Under the pieces are notes generated by a model, which searched no databases, was not told the origin of the DNA, and was given only the letters and a program-made list of their open reading frames with translations. From positions 1 through 21,124 of IMG/VR virus record IMGVR_UViG_3300035698_011584: 21,124 nt of DNA; one strand, given 5' to 3'. Of this stretch, positions 7,545 through 14,883 are shown one piece after another (the stretch's first letter is position 1; every line of letters starts with the position of its first letter). The DNA comes from a virus. The position numbers and the translations under genes are program-made.

Positions 7545-8158
7545 CAACACCAACAGACATTATACGACAAGCAATCAACTATGAAATTTCAAATATTCAT
7601 ACCTGTATGCCTGCAACAATTGTTTCATATGATTATACGCTACAAAAAGCGGTTGTTAAACCTCAACTCAACAGAAAATATCAAGGTAATCAAGTTCTTG
7701 AGTTTCCAAATCTTATTAACGTTCCAGTAGTTTTTCCAAGAACAGCTAATTTTTCAATCCATTTTCCTCTTAATGCAGGAGATAAGGTTATGATTCTTTT
7801 TTCTGAAAGATCATTGGAGGAATGGTTACAACAAGGCGATCAAGTTACACCAAACGACCCAAGGAAATTTGATTTATCAGATGCCATTGCAATTGTAGGT
7901 TTATATGATTTTTCAGAAACAAGCCCTGCCGAAGATAACGAGAATTTCATTATTAAGTTTGGTAGTGCTAAATTGAAAATAAATCCCGATGGCACATATT
8001 GTTTTCATGGTGCAAGTGAAGAATTAATGAATATATTAGATGAATTATTTTCAATTTTACAATTGGCAAAAGTTGCTAGTTTTGGCAGTCCGTTTGTTAA
8101 TGTTTTAGATTTTCAAGCGTTGCAAATTAGATTTAATACTCTAAAAGGAAATTGTTGA
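7541..8158 (+). CDS. Baseplate spike protein (Gp138/gpV-like)
   Basis: A 205-residue protein coupled by ATGA. The first 110 residues carry the OB-fold pattern of Gp138 N-terminal/gpV proteins: 'CMPATIVSYDYTLQKAVVKP', 'NVPVVFPRTANFSIHFPLNAGD', 'VMILFSERSLEEWLQQGD' and 'DPRKFDLSDAIAIVGL'. This is followed by 'FIIKFGSAKLKINPDGTYCF', a short beta stretch as in spike tips, and a C-terminal 'NILDELFSILQLAKVASFGS' typical of the '…li..L…l' ending. It is probably the trimeric needle attached to the hub. Confidence 0.83.
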   Translation: MTTPTDIIRQAINYEISNIHTCMPATIVSYDYTLQKAVVKPQLNRKYQGNQVLEFPNLINVPVVFPRTANFSIHFPLNAGDKVMILFSERSLEEWLQQGDQVTPNDPRKFDLSDAIAIVGLYDFSETSPAEDNENFIIKFGSAKLKINPDGTYCFHGASEELMNILDELFSILQLAKVASFGSPFVNVLDFQALQIRFNTLKGNC

Positions 8159-8514
8159 TGATTGATTTAGCTTTAAATGATGATGGTGATTTGCTTGTTG
8201 AAAATTTCGATATGGCAATTGTTTCTGGTGTGGATCAGGTAAAGCAAAGTCTAATAATAAGATTAAAGTTTTTCATCAATGATTGGTTTTTAGACATTAA
8301 CGCAGGATTACCATACTATGAAGAATTTTTTATAAAATCACCCAATCAAATTAGGATTGAAAGTTTGCTTGTAAATGAAATTTTAACGACTAGAGGAGTT
8401 CAACAACTCTTATCTTTTGAAAGTGAATTTGATTCAGATTTAAGAAAATTTATAGTAAATTTCAAAGTGTTGATTGAAGAAATTGAAACAGAGATTGAGG
8501 TATCATTACCATGA
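8158..8514 (+). CDS. Baseplate wedge protein, gp25/gpW-like
   Basis: The frame also allows TTG starts at 8152 and 8155, but ATG 8158 overlaps the spike stop (TGATG) and sits better behind AAAAGGA, so it is chosen (118 aa). Motifs: 'DLALNDDGDLLVENFDMAIVSG', split as DGDL and GVDQVKQSL; then 'LKFFINDWFLDINAGLPYY', the strongest family mark (r….gEwflD...Gipy); and 'VLIEEIETEIEVSL' at the end. This is the small wedge protein initiating sheath assembly, similar to T4 gp25 and the DUF2634 group. Confidence 0.85.
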   Translation: MIDLALNDDGDLLVENFDMAIVSGVDQVKQSLIIRLKFFINDWFLDINAGLPYYEEFFIKSPNQIRIESLLVNEILTTRGVQQLLSFESEFDSDLRKFIVNFKVLIEEIETEIEVSLP

Positions 8515-10769
8515 CAATATTTGGATTAACCCCAGAGGGATTTAATAGAAAAAGACTCCCAGACGTTAAAGAAGATCAAGAAGAAGCCTTAACCGCACAA
8601 TATGGTGAAATTGATACCGACCCACAGAGTTTATTTGGTCAAGAGATTGGAGTTTTTTCAAAACAATACACAGATAATTGGGAAACTATGGAGGATGTTT
8701 ATTATTCATCATATCCCAATACAGCCGAAGGTGTTTCACTTGATTATGTCGTTGCGTTGAATGGAATCACAAGATTATCAGCTCAAGCGACTAGAGTCAC
8801 AGCTATTTGTTACGGTTTACAATCAACGTTGATACCTCAAAATGCTTTGGCTTTGCAACCAACGACAAATGATAGTTTTTATTGCGAACTTGATACAATT
8901 ATCAGTTCAGAAAATGCAGTTGACACAACAATTTCAGTTGATGCTTTAGCAAGTCAAAGGTATGAAAACCTTGTGAATGGAAACTTGTATTTTGCAAGTT
9001 ATCCAAGAATTATTTTTGATGCTCTTTTTGTCACAGCCAATGTTGTAACTCCTTCAATAAATTCAGTTGAGTTGACAGGCGTTCCGTTTAACACAGATAG
9101 TCAAACAACAATTGAAGATGTAGCAACAGCGATCCAAGCGTTAACCTCTGTTTTGTCTGCCACTGCAAAACTTGGATTGGTCATAAATTTTGATATTGAT
9201 TTTGATTCAAATAGTTCAATCCTTGCAACTATAAATGGTGTCGGTCTTACGCCTGTTATTTGGAACGTTAATCAAGCAGGGACTATTGCAGATTTAGCGA
9301 CAGAAATCCAAGGCGATGAAAGCGTTACAACTTGTACTGTAACAGGGGTTAATCAAATCACAATTGTTCCAGTTGATGAAGGCACTTTTCAAGTAGATTC
9401 AATAATCACTAGCGGTTTAGCTCCTCAACCAGTTCCAATAGATCAAGTCATTGACGTTGTTCCTGATCTATCACAAATGGTTACGGTTGATTATGTCACT
9501 ACAACTTTAGGAGCAAGTCAAGCAAACGCAACAAGCGTTTTCAGAACACCATCAACGATTAATACAGTTGTAGCACAATTAGCAACGGTCATAAATGCAG
9601 GAGTTGTGCCTGTAACAATTACGAATAATCTTGATGGCACATACCGAGCATTGGCAAATGACGGTTTAACATCATATTCAATTTCTACAAATGCAAATTT
9701 TACAATTCAAACTATTGGTAGCCCTGTTCAGTTTTTAGCCAATGAGCTTGGACCAATACCAGTTCCGATTAATACTTTAATTGAAATTCTTTCTCCTATT
9801 TCGGGTTGGAACTCAATCACCAATCTTGTTGCAGGACAAACAGGAAGGGAAATAGAAACAGATGCTGAATTAAGATTGAGAAGGCAAAATTCTGTTAGAA
9901 TTGTTGGTTCTGCAACGGTTGAGGCAATTAGAGCTAGGATACTTCAAGAAGTTTCAGGTGTCACACAAGCATTTGTTTTTGAAAATCGAACAATGAAAGA
10001 AGTTGATGTTGAAATTGTTTTTTCAATTGATCTTGTTGCAAGTAATCAAGTTGCCATAACAGTAAATTCAGTTCCTCTCACACCAGTTGTTTATGCAGTT
10101 TCTCACTTAAACACCATGCAATTGATAGCAGTTGCCCTAATGACCGTTTCGGGTATTGATGTCGTAACGGTCGGGGGTGCTGGAAACCGAACTTTAACCG
10201 TTGTTTTCGATCAAGGATATGATATGTATATCTTACCTCCTTCCGTTTCAGGTGGAACAGTTCAAGCAAATACAACTGTTTCAGGTGGTAGAGTTCCGAA
10301 ATCTTTTGAAGTTGTTGTTCAAGGCGGTACAAATGAAGATATTGGTAATAAGATTTGGGAGACGAAACCCGCAGGAATTCAAACATTTGGAAATACTTCA
10401 TACGGTGTAATTGATTCTCAAGGAGATACGCAAGTTATGAATTTCTCAAGACCAGTACCAATTTACATTTGGTTAAATCTTGATTTAACACTAACGACAG
10501 AAGAAACATTTCCAACAAATGGAATTGAACTTGTAAAACAAGCAATTCAATTATACGGTGATAGTCTTGGAATCGGTGAAGATGTATTTAACCAAAGAGT
10601 GCTTTGCCAAATTTTTGAAGTTTCAGGAATTGCAAAAGGAAATTTAACAATGACTTCTACGTTGAATATCGGTGATTCTCCTAGCAATTTCAATGCAAAT
10701 GATATTTCAATAAGTGATTCACAATTAGCGATTTTTAATATTTCAAGAATGAATGTTTTGGTGATTTAA
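8511..10769 (+). CDS. Baseplate wedge protein, gpJ/gp47-like, with inserted beta-rich modules (752 aa)
   Basis: ATGA-coupled. Residues 1-110 (FGLTPEGFNRKRLPDVKED…DTDPQSLFGQEIGVF…LDYVVALNGITR…A) form the N-terminal wedge domain. Residues 432-493 (GWNSITNLVAGQTGREIETD, then LRLRRQNSV and VEAIRARILQEVSGVTQAFV) are the conserved gpJ-like core, and 592-650 (GRVPKSFEVVVQGGTNEDIG, then KIWETKPAGIQTFGN) its continuation. Between these lie modules that family members do not need: residues about 180-420 with three 'INGVGLTPV / DLATEIQGDESVTT'-like units, and about 502-590 with another (VTVNSVPLTPVVY). The second insertion splits the core exactly where the usual protein has a short loop. The modules resemble those in the sheath. 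Confidence 0.86.
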   Translation: MTIFGLTPEGFNRKRLPDVKEDQEEALTAQYGEIDTDPQSLFGQEIGVFSKQYTDNWETMEDVYYSSYPNTAEGVSLDYVVALNGITRLSAQATRVTAICYGLQSTLIPQNALALQPTTNDSFYCELDTIISSENAVDTTISVDALASQRYENLVNGNLYFASYPRIIFDALFVTANVVTPSINSVELTGVPFNTDSQTTIEDVATAIQALTSVLSATAKLGLVINFDIDFDSNSSILATINGVGLTPVIWNVNQAGTIADLATEIQGDESVTTCTVTGVNQITIVPVDEGTFQVDSIITSGLAPQPVPIDQVIDVVPDLSQMVTVDYVTTTLGASQANATSVFRTPSTINTVVAQLATVINAGVVPVTITNNLDGTYRALANDGLTSYSISTNANFTIQTIGSPVQFLANELGPIPVPINTLIEILSPISGWNSITNLVAGQTGREIETDAELRLRRQNSVRIVGSATVEAIRARILQEVSGVTQAFVFENRTMKEVDVEIVFSIDLVASNQVAITVNSVPLTPVVYAVSHLNTMQLIAVALMTVSGIDVVTVGGAGNRTLTVVFDQGYDMYILPPSVSGGTVQANTTVSGGRVPKSFEVVVQGGTNEDIGNKIWETKPAGIQTFGNTSYGVIDSQGDTQVMNFSRPVPIYIWLNLDLTLTTEETFPTNGIELVKQAIQLYGDSLGIGEDVFNQRVLCQIFEVSGIAKGNLTMTSTLNIGDSPSNFNANDISISDSQLAIFNISRMNVLVI
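9177..9374 (+). repeat. Beta-rich module of the gpJ-like protein, copy of the sheath module
   Basis: Residues 223-288 (LVINFDIDFDSNSSILATIN, then GVGLTPVIWN, TIADLATEIQGDESVTTCTV) align with sheath residues 147-212 without large gaps, and the DNA is recognisably related. Related but more diverged units lie at residues about 182-220 and 515-567 of the same protein. Confidence 0.78.
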
Positions 10770-11524
10770 TGGCTTATATATCCAATGTGGTTCAAAGAAC
10801 TTTAAACCTTTTAGCTTCTCAATTTCAAGGAACAACGCAAAGCGGAGATTTAACAAATTTCCAAAAGTTAATTAAGTCCTTTTCTCTTTCATCTCAAGAA
10901 ATACAAGATGTTTTAGAACAACTGAAATCAGAAAGAAATATTGATGTTGCGGTTGGTGTTCAACTTGATGGTTTGGGTCAAATAATTGGATTAGAAAGGT
11001 TAGGCGGTCAAGATGATGAAGATTATAGAGAAGCTTTAAAGTTTCAAATATTCATCAATCGAAGCAATGGCACGCCTGAAGAAATGATAAGAATATTAAA
11101 ATTCTTTACCAATGCCTCAAAAATTAGATTTATTGAGTACTATCCTGCCTCATATCAAATGATAACAAACGGAACAACGTTTCCAGACATACCAGAAGAT
11201 ATTGTAAATGTTATTCAAAGTTCAAGCCCTGCAAGCGTTCAATACGTACCCATAACAGCAACCTATGGGGTAGAAGTTCCTTTTGTTTTTTCAGGTGATG
11301 CAAATATTGAATTGCTTTCCGTTACCGATCCTGCCGATTCAACAAACCTTGTAAATTTAGAAACAGATACAACAGATTTACTTGTTGTTAATGCCTCAAA
11401 TTTTACACCAAATCCCGAAGGTGGAGGATTCGCAGAATATGGAAGCCCATCAATTGACTCAACGGGAGCAGGGCAACTTTGCGAAGTATTTTATAAAAAT
11501 GGTAGTATACCACCAACACCATAA
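10769..11524 (+). CDS. DUF2612-like baseplate protein (gpI position)
   Basis: A 251-residue protein overlapping the wedge gene (TAATG). Residues 55-100 read 'NIDVAVGVQLDGLGQIIGLE' then 'DDEDYREALKFQIFINRSNG', a close fit to DUF2612: '…A.G.qLD.lG.ivg..R…..D..yR..l…i..n.s.GT…i'. The part from 100 (TPEEMIRILKFFTNASKIRF.EYYPASY) continues the family. The C-terminal 70 residues are Asp/Asn/Thr-rich and look like a variable extension (VFSGDANIELLSVTDPADS). It links the wedge to the fibres, as gpI does in P2. Overlapping frames at 11382 and 11403 are shadows. Confidence 0.82.
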   Translation: MAYISNVVQRTLNLLASQFQGTTQSGDLTNFQKLIKSFSLSSQEIQDVLEQLKSERNIDVAVGVQLDGLGQIIGLERLGGQDDEDYREALKFQIFINRSNGTPEEMIRILKFFTNASKIRFIEYYPASYQMITNGTTFPDIPEDIVNVIQSSSPASVQYVPITATYGVEVPFVFSGDANIELLSVTDPADSTNLVNLETDTTDLLVVNASNFTPNPEGGGFAEYGSPSIDSTGAGQLCEVFYKNGSIPPTP

Positions 11525-11538
11525 CAGGAATTTTAAAC

Positions 11539-12012
11539 ATGGTTTCAAAGCCTTCTACTTTACCGAAATGGGCAGAAAATGACGTTGTTGACTCTATAAG
11601 CGGAGAAAATAACGTGATTGAACCGCCCGCAGAAAAACAAAATTCAGGTTGGGCAAGGCTTGAATACCCTCCAAGAAATTGGTTCAATTGGTTGGGACGA
11701 TATACGTACAGATGGCTTGATTGGCTTAAACAACAAGAAGAGCAAGCGGTTATTACAGATGGGGCAGGAGTTGGATTATTTCCAACAGACGGAGCGTTAA
11801 TTACACTACACGCAGTCGATATTGTTACCCCTGCAAATTATATTTATGCAGTTGGATTTAAAGCAGCTGGAGTTACACCAGTATCAAATTTAACAGTTGT
11901 GGCAAACAATGTTTTAACTCTAGGTGTAGGAACTGTTTTAGGAGATCAAATTATTTCAGGTGGAACAGCAGGGAATATTATTGTTTGGGGACAAACTAAA
12001 ATCATACCGTAG
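11539..12012 (+). CDS. Fibre/baseplate-attachment protein
   Basis: A 157-residue protein after ACAGGAATTTTAAAC. The N-terminal block 'KPSTLPKWAENDVVDSISGE' then 'NNVIEPPAEKQNSGWARLEY' and 'PPRNWFNWLGRYTYRWLDWL' is the widely shared fibre N-terminus (…P.WA...…dp.sG.p.n...P…….Gw….pP.r..fNwl....y.WI..L). It is normally followed by a coiled or beta fibre shaft; here the shaft is short (residues 75-157, with repeated Val/Gly-rich strands such as NNVLTLGVGTVLGDQIISGG). It probably anchors to the baseplate and presents the next protein. Confidence 0.74.
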   Translation: MVSKPSTLPKWAENDVVDSISGENNVIEPPAEKQNSGWARLEYPPRNWFNWLGRYTYRWLDWLKQQEEQAVITDGAGVGLFPTDGALITLHAVDIVTPANYIYAVGFKAAGVTPVSNLTVVANNVLTLGVGTVLGDQIISGGTAGNIIVWGQTKIIP

Positions 12013-12021
12013 GATTAAAAA

Positions 12022-12627
12022 ATGACAGTTACAATAAATGATTTACCAGATGCAACAAGTTTAAACGTTTCCGATCAATTCATGGTTAGACAACCCGCAG
12101 GAGCCTTGGGAGTTGATAAAAAAGTTACACTAGCACTTTTGCAAAATATCAATTTTTCTATTTTAGCAGTTCCACCTGTGAGCATAACTAATGGCGATCT
12201 TTTACTTTTGAATCAAGCAGGAGTTAATTATAAAGTTAGCTTTCAAGATGTAGGATTTATTTCAGGAATAAAAATGTGGTTTTATGAAGATGTCGCCCCG
12301 ATTGGTTGGACAGCGGAAACCTTTGGTGATGTTCTTCTTGCGGTGAAGGGTGGCGGTGGTGCTACATATTTAAACGGTGGTGTTTTAGAAGGCGATTGGC
12401 AATTACCAAACATGACGTTGACAACCTCTCAAATCCCTCCGCATACCCATACCTATCAATTTGCTACACAAGGCGGTTCAGGAGATCCAAAAGATAGACC
12501 TAAAAAAGAGAATGCAAAAACTAATTTTATAGGAGAAACAAACTCAACTGGTGGCGGTGATCCTCATCATCATGGCGACACTTTCCGTCCAAAAAGTGCG
12601 GTAGGTATCGTGTGCATTAAAAATTAA
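12022..12627 (+). CDS. Short tail fibre / receptor-binding protein with collar-like tip
   Basis: 201 residues behind AGGATTAAAAA. The N-terminus (INDLPDATSLNVSDQFMVRQ) is an attachment region also seen in phage fibres. From about residue 85, 'KMWFYEDVAPIGWTAETFGD' and 'LLAVKGGGG' then 'EGDWQLPNMTL' form the tail-collar pattern (…p.GW…cdG). The tip has HTHTY at residues 141-145 and DPHHHGDTFRPKSAVGIVCI, i.e. several His-x-His motifs as in gp12-like tips where histidines bind a metal ion. It is the last structural gene and the best receptor-binding candidate. Confidence 0.8.
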   Translation: MTVTINDLPDATSLNVSDQFMVRQPAGALGVDKKVTLALLQNINFSILAVPPVSITNGDLLLLNQAGVNYKVSFQDVGFISGIKMWFYEDVAPIGWTAETFGDVLLAVKGGGGATYLNGGVLEGDWQLPNMTLTTSQIPPHTHTYQFATQGGSGDPKDRPKKENAKTNFIGETNSTGGGDPHHHGDTFRPKSAVGIVCIKN

Positions 12628-12642
12628 TACTTAGCGACTTAT

Positions 12643-12700
12643 GATTAATTATTTATATAAATATCCGTGATTATGTTATATTATCCTTTAACATCAAAGG
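12643..12700 (+). promoter_or_regulatory. Candidate promoter for the small-gene cassette after the fibres
   Basis: The stretch holds AATTATTTATAT followed by TTATGTTATATTATCC, with a TATATT/TATTAT -10-like box. The same AATTATTTATAT block and an ATGTTATTATTAT box recur, on the minus strand, in the early promoter cassettes, with a longer distance between them. A clear -35 box is not seen. No terminator hairpin is visible between the fibre stop and this site. Confidence 0.35.
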
Positions 12701-12708
12701 ATTAATTA

Positions 12709-12816
12709 ATGGCAATTGAATCTGTATTTTTTTTTGGTGTGATTGTTGGGTTTCAGCTATCACTAATAGTTTTGGTTATTTATCTTTTAATGAATGGAAA
12801 AAATGGAAAATACTAG
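12709..12816 (+). CDS. Small membrane protein (35 aa)
   Basis: ATG at 12709 follows AAAGGATTAATTA, a good RBS. The product is almost entirely one hydrophobic segment (ESVFFFGVIVGFQLSLIVLV, then IYLL) with a basic tail NGKNGKY. The stop TAG at 12814-12816 lies within the next gene, which overlaps by 23 bases. Position right after the fibre genes suggests, but does not prove, a role in lysis (holin or holin partner). No family is recognised. Confidence 0.55.
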   Translation: MAIESVFFFGVIVGFQLSLIVLVIYLLMNGKNGKY

Positions 12817-13144
12817 TTGTGGGGAGAAATGCTGTTTTGTAAAAACAGGGTTTTGCGATAATGAAACAGAATGTCCAAACTATATTGAAACAATATGGGA
12901 AGATAAGAAAAACGGAAAAATGGTTACTGTAAAAGACTGTTCACCTAGACGAACAATGTTAGAGCAACAGCGAATCGGAAATTATATAATGTCTGTTAGC
13001 AATCAAGTTTCAACTCTGAAATCTCAAGTCAATTCACTTGAAGAATCATTTAATCATATTGTACGACAAACTCAAGAATTTATTCTTGAAGTTCAAAATA
13101 CGAATAAAAAACAGATTGAACTTGATAAAGATGGAAAAGATTAA
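12794..13144 (+). CDS. Cysteine-rich coiled-coil phage protein
   Basis: 116 residues; ATG 12794 (or 12803, third in-frame codon later) without a clear RBS, so probably coupled to the small gene before it. The N-terminal 30 residues hold five cysteines (SCGEKCCFVKTGFCDNETEC), followed by 'PNYIETIWED' and 'VKDCSPRRTML'. I recall this ECP.y.E..w…..vkDCaPkRt pattern from unnamed small proteins of other tailed phages. Residues about 65-105 form a heptad-like coiled coil (VSNQVSTLKSQVNSLEESF). The cysteines may bind zinc. Function unknown. Confidence 0.68.
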   Translation: MEKMENTSCGEKCCFVKTGFCDNETECPNYIETIWEDKKNGKMVTVKDCSPRRTMLEQQRIGNYIMSVSNQVSTLKSQVNSLEESFNHIVRQTQEFILEVQNTNKKQIELDKDGKD

Positions 13145-13352
13145 AGTTTACATATCAAACTTTATTTCAGAAAATTCAATAAAGCTTAAATCTCTATTGA
13201 TCGCTTCTCTAATTGTGTATGCAACGATCCCATTTTTTGGAATAGATAACCCACTCGAACAATTTGTTGAATGGGTTATCAATTGTATGACGGGTTTAAG
13301 TTTAGATTTTACACCGAAGCTTTTTTCCTTTTTGATTCATTCCATTTTTTAA
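13131..13352 (+). CDS. Putative membrane protein, possibly holin-like
   Basis: The open frame extends up to 13038, but ATG 13131 is preferred because it follows GATAAAG and overlaps the previous stop as in a coupled gene. The 73-residue product has a basic N-terminus (MEKIKVYISNFISENSIKLK), a membrane helix (SLLIASLIVYATIPFFGI) and an amphipathic C-terminal part ending in 'FSFLIHSIF'. Together with the 35-residue protein it could form a two-component lysis set; no endolysin gene is in view. It ends 44 bases inside the convergent ERF gene. Confidence 0.58.
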   Translation: MEKIKVYISNFISENSIKLKSLLIASLIVYATIPFFGIDNPLEQFVEWVINCMTGLSLDFTPKLFSFLIHSIF

Positions 13353-13992
13353 ACATCTCATCAAATTTATTATAGTTACAATAAATTCCTTCGATTATAT
13401 CAGTTTCACTTCTATTAGTGTTTGTCTCTAATATTTCATCAAGAAATTTTCTTTTTTCAGATTTTGAATCTTTTAAAAGATCCTTTTCTATTAAGAATTT
13501 ATTTATTTCTTGAGTTGATATTTTAGATTTGAACGGTTGCTTTTGAGTTTCTTCAACAGGCTTTTCAATTGGCTTTTTAACAACTTTCTTTTTAATTTCA
13601 ATATTAATTTTTTTACCTTCCTCAGTTTCCATCTCCATTTCATCACAAACAAGACCAAAAAAACATACAGTTGCATATCTTCTGTAGTAGCTAATTAACG
13701 CTCCAAAGTTTTTTATATCACTTGTGACGTGAGAAATTTCAATCTCACTTTCCATAAATTCACCAGATTCATGATAAGCTTTTGAAATTAAGAAAGGTTT
13801 CTCATTTATTGTTTTAATTTGTTGAGTGAAAAATATTCTATTTTCTTTTAAAAGTGGTTGAAGCCTTACCCAAACAGATTGCAAATCTGCATATTTAAAT
13901 GCACGGTTACCAGTTTGTCCAGTTTTTGTTTTTGGTATGATACCGATATTTGATTGAATATTGATAAGAGCTTTAATCATTTGTTGATCCAT
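13309..13992 (-). CDS. ERF-family single-strand annealing protein
   Basis: 227 residues; ATG 13992 follows AAAAAAGGAAATTAAA. Residues 1-115 form the ERF domain: an N-terminal 'MIKALINIQSNIGIIPKTKT', 'AFKYADLQSVWVRLQPLLKE', 'ENRIFFTQQI' and the signature 'SYYRRYATVCFFGLVCDEME' at 101-120 (family: sYaRRYal..llgi..DeD). The middle (125-150) is Lys/Pro/Glu-rich and a helical C-terminal part follows. ERF proteins anneal complementary single strands during phage recombination and are usually paired with a nuclease; a PD-(D/E)XK protein is encoded at 18512-19081. Its 3' end overlaps a plus-strand gene. Confidence 0.9.
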   Translation of the reverse strand: MDQQMIKALINIQSNIGIIPKTKTGQTGNRAFKYADLQSVWVRLQPLLKENRIFFTQQIKTINEKPFLISKAYHESGEFMESEIEISHVTSDIKNFGALISYYRRYATVCFFGLVCDEMEMETEEGKKINIEIKKKVVKKPIEKPVEETQKQPFKSKISTQEINKFLIEKDLLKDSKSEKRKFLDEILETNTNRSETDIIEGIYCNYNKFDEMFKKWNESKRKKASV

Positions 13993-14014
13993 TTTAATTT
14001 CCTTTTTTAATGTT

Positions 14015-14060
14015 TGAACGATATAATATTAACATAAATCATTATTTAATGCTAACATTT
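14015..14060 (-). promoter_or_regulatory. Candidate early promoter upstream of the ERF gene
   Basis: Read leftward: GTTAGCATTAAAT, then TTATGTTAATATTATATCG. It shares the GTTA…TTAAAT block and the ATGTTA-TATTAT box with the stronger cassettes at 15601, 16440, 16801 and 17727, but the TGTTAT/ATAACA palindrome is not kept. It would give the ERF gene its own start, apart from readthrough from the upstream genes. Confidence 0.5.
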
Positions 14061-14064
14061 GTTA

Positions 14065-14364
14065 CTATTTATCTGAACCCGACCTTGCTTTTTTGATAAT
14101 TTCTAGATTTTTATTAAGGTTTGAGGATAAAACATCAATAAAATTATTCATTTCAGACTCCGTTAATTCTTCGATATGGTTCTCGATAATACTCAATAAA
14201 AGATGATTGTATAAATTTATACATAAAGAATTATTTATTTCATTAACCTGAACATATTTAAAGTTAATTTCACCTATTTCTTTAAGATGATAGGCAAGGT
14301 ATTCAACGTAAGAGTCAGGTCCATCACCTAATATTCTTGATCCATATTTTTCATTTTCCTTCAC
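14065..14364 (-). CDS. Hypothetical protein (99 aa)
   Basis: It starts inside the 3' end of the next gene upstream (14-base overlap), so the two are probably translated together. The product is helical and acidic (ILGDGPDSYVEYLAYHLKEI, EINNSLCINLYNHLLLSIIE, LTESEMNNFIDVLSSNLNKN) with a basic last stretch KKARSGSDK. No motif or family is recognised. Position between the ERF gene and a commonly ERF-linked coiled-coil protein suggests a DNA-metabolism or early role, without direct evidence. Confidence 0.7.
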   Translation of the reverse strand: MKENEKYGSRILGDGPDSYVEYLAYHLKEIGEINFKYVQVNEINNSLCINLYNHLLLSIIENHIEELTESEMNNFIDVLSSNLNKNLEIIKKARSGSDK

Positions 14365-14881
14365 TTTTACACCTCATTGTATATTCAGTTTTAACGAAAA
14401 TATCAACCCCTTCAATTTTACGAATACCCATTTTAATTGATTCCTTCACTTTCTTTTCATCAATCATGAGGAACTCACGAGTAACCTTTTCAAGATCGTC
14501 AACTTTAAATTTCCACACTTCTTTAGATGACATTTTGCCTTCATTTACTTCTATCATTAGATTACTAAAATTTGGCTCAAACATCGAATTTAACTCAAGC
14601 CAATACTCTAATTTTTCTTGTAATTTAGATTCTATATCTGCAAGCGTATTTGTATATTCTTTGACGAAAGCGTTGACAGCACGCTGAAAATCAAAGTGAG
14701 GCTTGATTATGTCCTTCCTCTTAGCTTCTAAACGTTTCTTTATATCTCTAGCTTGCATACCCATTGAAAGAGCTTGTTTGGCTCCTTCTTCGCTTTTGAT
14801 TTTGAAATCCTCAGAAGCTTCTATAAAAGGCTTCAAGTCAATTTCATTTTCGATGGTTGTTAGTGCTTTATTTATTTCCAT
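14351..14881 (-). CDS. Conserved coiled-coil early protein linked to annealing-protein genes
   Basis: 176 residues. The first 110 residues are long helices with heptads (ARDIKKRLEAKRKDIIKPHF, ADIESKLQEKLEYWLEL). The C-terminal block 'VWKFKVDDLEKVTREFLMID' then 'EKKVKESIKMGIRKIEGVDI' is a known pattern in phage proteins (…w.fev.D...VPreyl..de..v.kaik.G.r.IpGv.i), which often sit beside recombination genes. The biochemical role of this family is unknown to me. The RBS is weak: ATG 14881 follows the preceding stop by only two bases. Confidence 0.78.
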   Translation of the reverse strand: MEINKALTTIENEIDLKPFIEASEDFKIKSEEGAKQALSMGMQARDIKKRLEAKRKDIIKPHFDFQRAVNAFVKEYTNTLADIESKLQEKLEYWLELNSMFEPNFSNLMIEVNEGKMSSKEVWKFKVDDLEKVTREFLMIDEKKVKESIKMGIRKIEGVDIFVKTEYTMRCKSEGK

Positions 14882-14883
14882 TG

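Noticed and set aside
10078-10410. Overlapping 107-aa (-) and 69-aa (+) ORFs in the gpJ-like gene
   Set aside because: Both lie inside a gene with conserved motifs on both sides, have no RBS and have shadow-like composition.
11382-11800. Short plus- and minus-strand ORFs around the DUF2612/fibre boundary
   Set aside because: They are frame shadows of the two recognised proteins.
12594-12602. AAGTGCGGT, the Haemophilus DNA uptake core
   Set aside because: I noticed only this one copy in 21 kb, inside a fibre gene; one copy is expected by chance and does not identify the host.
13038-13130. Longer start for the 73-aa membrane protein
   Set aside because: It would lie wholly inside the coding region of the upstream gene; ATG 13131 behind GATAAAG fits coupled translation better.
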